A stretch of DNA of 64,000 nucleotides from Cephalotus follicularis (lineage: Eukaryota; Streptophyta; Magnoliopsida; Oxalidales; Cephalotaceae), in contig BDDD01002130.1 in NCBI GenBank assembly GCA_001972305.1, positions 177,928-241,927 on the forward strand, read 5' to 3'. Of this stretch, positions 61,786-64,000 are shown in pieces. A program made the translations under genes and the position numbers. A model generated the notes under the pieces. The model made no database searches. It saw nothing but the letters and a program-made list of their open reading frames with translations, and had not been told where the DNA came from. The first letter of the stretch is position 1; each line of letters opens with the position of its first letter.

Positions 61786-63288
61786 TACCGTTTTCTACCA
61801 GTCTTCCCTGCTCGGCCAGCAGGGGTGTTTTTTCTCTTTTTTTTCTTGCCACCACCAGCTTCCGATTCCCCAGGGGACTTTGTAACTAAAGAGTCAGAAT
61901 TTTCTCCAACAAAACCTTCCAGGTTATTAATCTCCATGGGGTTCCTGTCCAAAAAAGCCGTTTGAGGGGACTCTTCCACTCTTCCTTTCCGCTTGTCCAC
62001 CGTGGCTGGGGCCTTGGAAGAGCCCGTTTTGGCAGGTACAGATGACAGGTGCGTACTAGCATTCTCACCCTCGCGGGGCATATTAACTTTCCCTCTGTTC
62101 CTGACCTTGACCCAAACATTTGGAGCATTTGCCTTCGCCGCAAGAACAGACCCCTTAACTGAAGCTGGGGACAACGCCAGCTTCCTATCTACCAGACACA
62201 GGCGGGTGCTATGATCGAACACTTTACATTGCTCACAAACCACTGGCTTCCAACAATATTCAACCTTCACATCCATGAAAGCCCCACTGTTCCGCTTGGT
62301 TCTAATATTAATAAGGAACTTGCTAGAAGCTGACATCTCTACACATATTTGAGCAAAATTGATCTTCTGTTTAGATTTCGTGGCAGCATCCATGTGGAAG
62401 GGATTGCCTAACACACTGGCCATCTGACTTAAGCCTGCCGAGGTCCAGTATTCCATCAGGATATTCATAAGCTTCACCCAAACAGGGACCTTGGTGAAGC
62501 TACATTACAACGGGGGCATCTCTCTCTCCCAGAGTCTCACCGCAAGGTGGACACCCCACACATCCCATGGTCCATTCTCCAGGATCCATTCCCTTACAAT
62601 ACTAGACTCACATTTGAAAATATATATGCCATTTTCGGTTGTATAGATAGAGAACTTTCCTGTATTTTCCCATTTCTTGTTTAAAACGGCCTGCAGAGAT
62701 TTGAACGGGATCCGCCACCCCACACAGAACCCCACCAAAGCTATCTCCCATTCTTTCACTCCGTCCTCCAGAACCTCTTCTGGCAGTTCCACCACCAGCT
62801 CACCCTCTACTATCTGCGGTTCAAAGAAGGATAACTTTTGGGACTCGCTTTCTCTTCTTTTGGAACAAATGGGTCCAAGCTTTAGGCTGAACCTCAACAA
62901 GTCCAGGCTTTGTCACAATCCCCACTGGACAACCTTCAACAACCTTAACATTGGGTAGAGCCATAATCGACGCCACTGTAGAAGCAGCAGAAGGCTTTTG
63001 TTTGAGCTCAAGAGGCCTCACACCTCTATCATTTCTGGCTGCCGGTTCAGAAGCCGCAACCACCGGTACAACAGGCATATTGCAGAGACTCTGTTCAGAC
63101 AGAGCCTCAGGCTTGGTGGCTAAAATCTCTGCCTCCCTCCCTTCAGGCCAGCAAGGACCCACACCAAAAATGACCTCATTATCCGAAGCAGAAGGTTCCA
63201 TGGGCATCGCAACAGGGTCAGATGCCAGGCCAGTTATCGTATCTTTACTCCTCGTCTGGCAGGCAGAAGACCGCACCGGCGGTTTCAT
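61785..63288 (-). pseudogene. LINE ORF1: DUF4283-like RNA-binding protein with CCHC knuckle
   Basis: The N-terminal segment (from MKPPVRSSACQ at 63,288) is low complexity. A shift near 62,850 leads into the DUF4283-like part (IALVGFCVGWRIPFKSLQAV, NGIYIFKCES, WILENGPWDVWGVHLAVRLW). Another shift near 62,490 leads to VKLMNILMEYWTSAGLSQMA and the zinc knuckle CEQCKVFDHSTRLC, intact C-x2-C-x4-H-x4-C. The C-terminus is lysine/arginine-rich (KKKKRKN, then TGRKR). ORF1 proteins bind LINE RNA. Confidence 0.88.
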
Positions 63289-63371
63289 GTATAGGGCGAG
63301 GTAACAGGGGGTAGAAAAAAGGTAGCAAAAGAGAGAGGAAGAGGGTGAAGGAAGAAAAAGGAGGAAGAGGC

Positions 63372-63755
63372 TGTTAGAATAATATCCAATCTTAAGTGAT
63401 CTTTTGGGTTATCTCCATATTTCAAGCTCACGTAATTATTGGCCACTTAATTTACGTTTACGGTTATGGTAACATTGATGAAACCGTTACAATATTATAA
63501 GGGTATTTTTGTCAATAGCTTAATGGGAGCCTTAGGGTTTCTATCTTTGATGGGAAGACAAACCCCTATAAATACAATAGGTTTGGTCCCAGTTGTCATC
63601 TGAACATATTCTTCTCTCCTAATTGTTGAGACAAAGAAAACACCCAAAACCACCATCTTTACGGTTCAGAGAGACAATTGAAGATGAAATCCTTCATAAC
63701 GATTCCGCATCAAGATGTCTACTCTGCAAAACTGTAAGTTTTGTTATTATTTATA
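63372..63755 (+). repeat. LTR-like sequence (copia-type start, TATA box)
   Basis: TGTTAGAATAATATCC at 63,372 resembles copia LTR starts. A CTATAAATACAATAGG box lies near 63,565, followed by leader-like sequence. No LTR end with primer site is seen, because the sequence changes at 63,756. It is either an LTR truncated by the next insertion or a solo fragment. Confidence 0.4.
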
Positions 63756-64000
63756 TGTTGGAATCGGACAAACCGAGTCCAATGTCATAAATGGACAAAG
63801 GGTGTAAAGGGTGTAGAATAAAACTTAAACATACAATCATGGCAGCGGAATAACACCCTATATAACAAAAACAAGTCCATAATGATACGCCCACAAATCA
63901 CATGGATCACCACAGCATCTACTGAATTGAATTGGTGTCACCATTGCAAACAATGGTGACACACAAGCATGGCATAAGGAAGAAGGACCAAGAATTATAC
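63756..64000. repeat. Start of another LTR-like element running off the window
   Basis: TGTTGGAATCGGACAAACC begins abruptly. TGTTGGAAT is the terminus type of copia LTRs and resembles the LTR at 4,180. Nothing codes before the window ends. Confidence 0.3.

Larger units (their letters stand above)
58098..63371 (-). mobile_element. L1-type LINE (non-LTR retrotransposon), nearly full length
   Basis: On the minus strand the order is ORF1 (nucleic-acid-binding, with a CCHC knuckle), ORF2 with endonuclease, reverse transcriptase and a C-terminal zf-RVT domain, then a 15-base poly(A) tail (poly(T) at 58,098-58,112). At about 5.3 kb it is close to full length for a plant L1. Frameshifts and a mutated RT active site make it inactive. 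Target duplications were not found: the 5' end abuts an LTR-like start at 63,372, which may have replaced it. Confidence 0.88.

Overview
The window is intergenic DNA of a flowering plant, probably a eudicot with a large transposon-rich genome. The species cannot be named from the sequence. Nearly everything recognisable is retrotransposon: Ty1/copia, Ty3/gypsy (a chromovirus-like family and a Tat-like family) and one L1-type LINE. I see no convincing host gene, tRNA, rRNA or CRISPR array.

Layout. (1) 1-6.4 kb: a decayed minus-strand copia element (RT, integrase and gag remnants, tRNA-Met-type primer site, LTR) and unassigned non-coding DNA. (2) 6.4-11.1 kb: AT-rich DNA holding a truncated plus-strand Tat-like gypsy fragment ('D': LTR plus gag, 8.23-10.13 kb). 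(3) 11,119-57,820: a nested composite. The outer element 'I' is minus strand, with ~2.95 kb LTRs at both ends and a matching AGTAT target duplication. Its 3' LTR is split by a SIRE-like copia element (13.1-20.16 kb). Its interior is filled by two Tat-like elements in opposite orientation: 'E' (+, 21.65-31.28 kb) and 'F' (-, 31,607-54,106, target duplication ATACC). F is itself split by a chromovirus 'B' (32,888-41,252, target duplication CGCCC) and by a solo LTR (51,646-53,702, target duplication CCCGG). (4) 57.8-63.4 kb: AT-rich flank, then a minus-strand L1-like LINE with a poly(A) tail. (5) 63.4-64 kb: two LTR-like starts running to the window edge.

How the parts work. Each LTR element once encoded gag, protease, reverse transcriptase, RNase H and integrase. 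All copies are damaged, though F keeps an uninterrupted protease-RT frame with intact active-site motifs. E and F also carry an extra gene between integrase and the 3' LTR, on the strand opposite gag-pol. It has its own TATA box and introns.

The most striking observation is that this antisense gene starts with MARTKQTAR in E, identical to the N-terminus of histone H3, and with MARTKQT in F. In residues 2-7 the two copies differ at five codons and every difference is synonymous. This suggests selection for a histone H3-tail mimic in a retrotransposon protein. A second notable signal is a 21-bp-phased array of GCCGAC boxes (the DRE/CRT core) in the SIRE-like LTR. The same boxes recur in front of that element's extra ORF.
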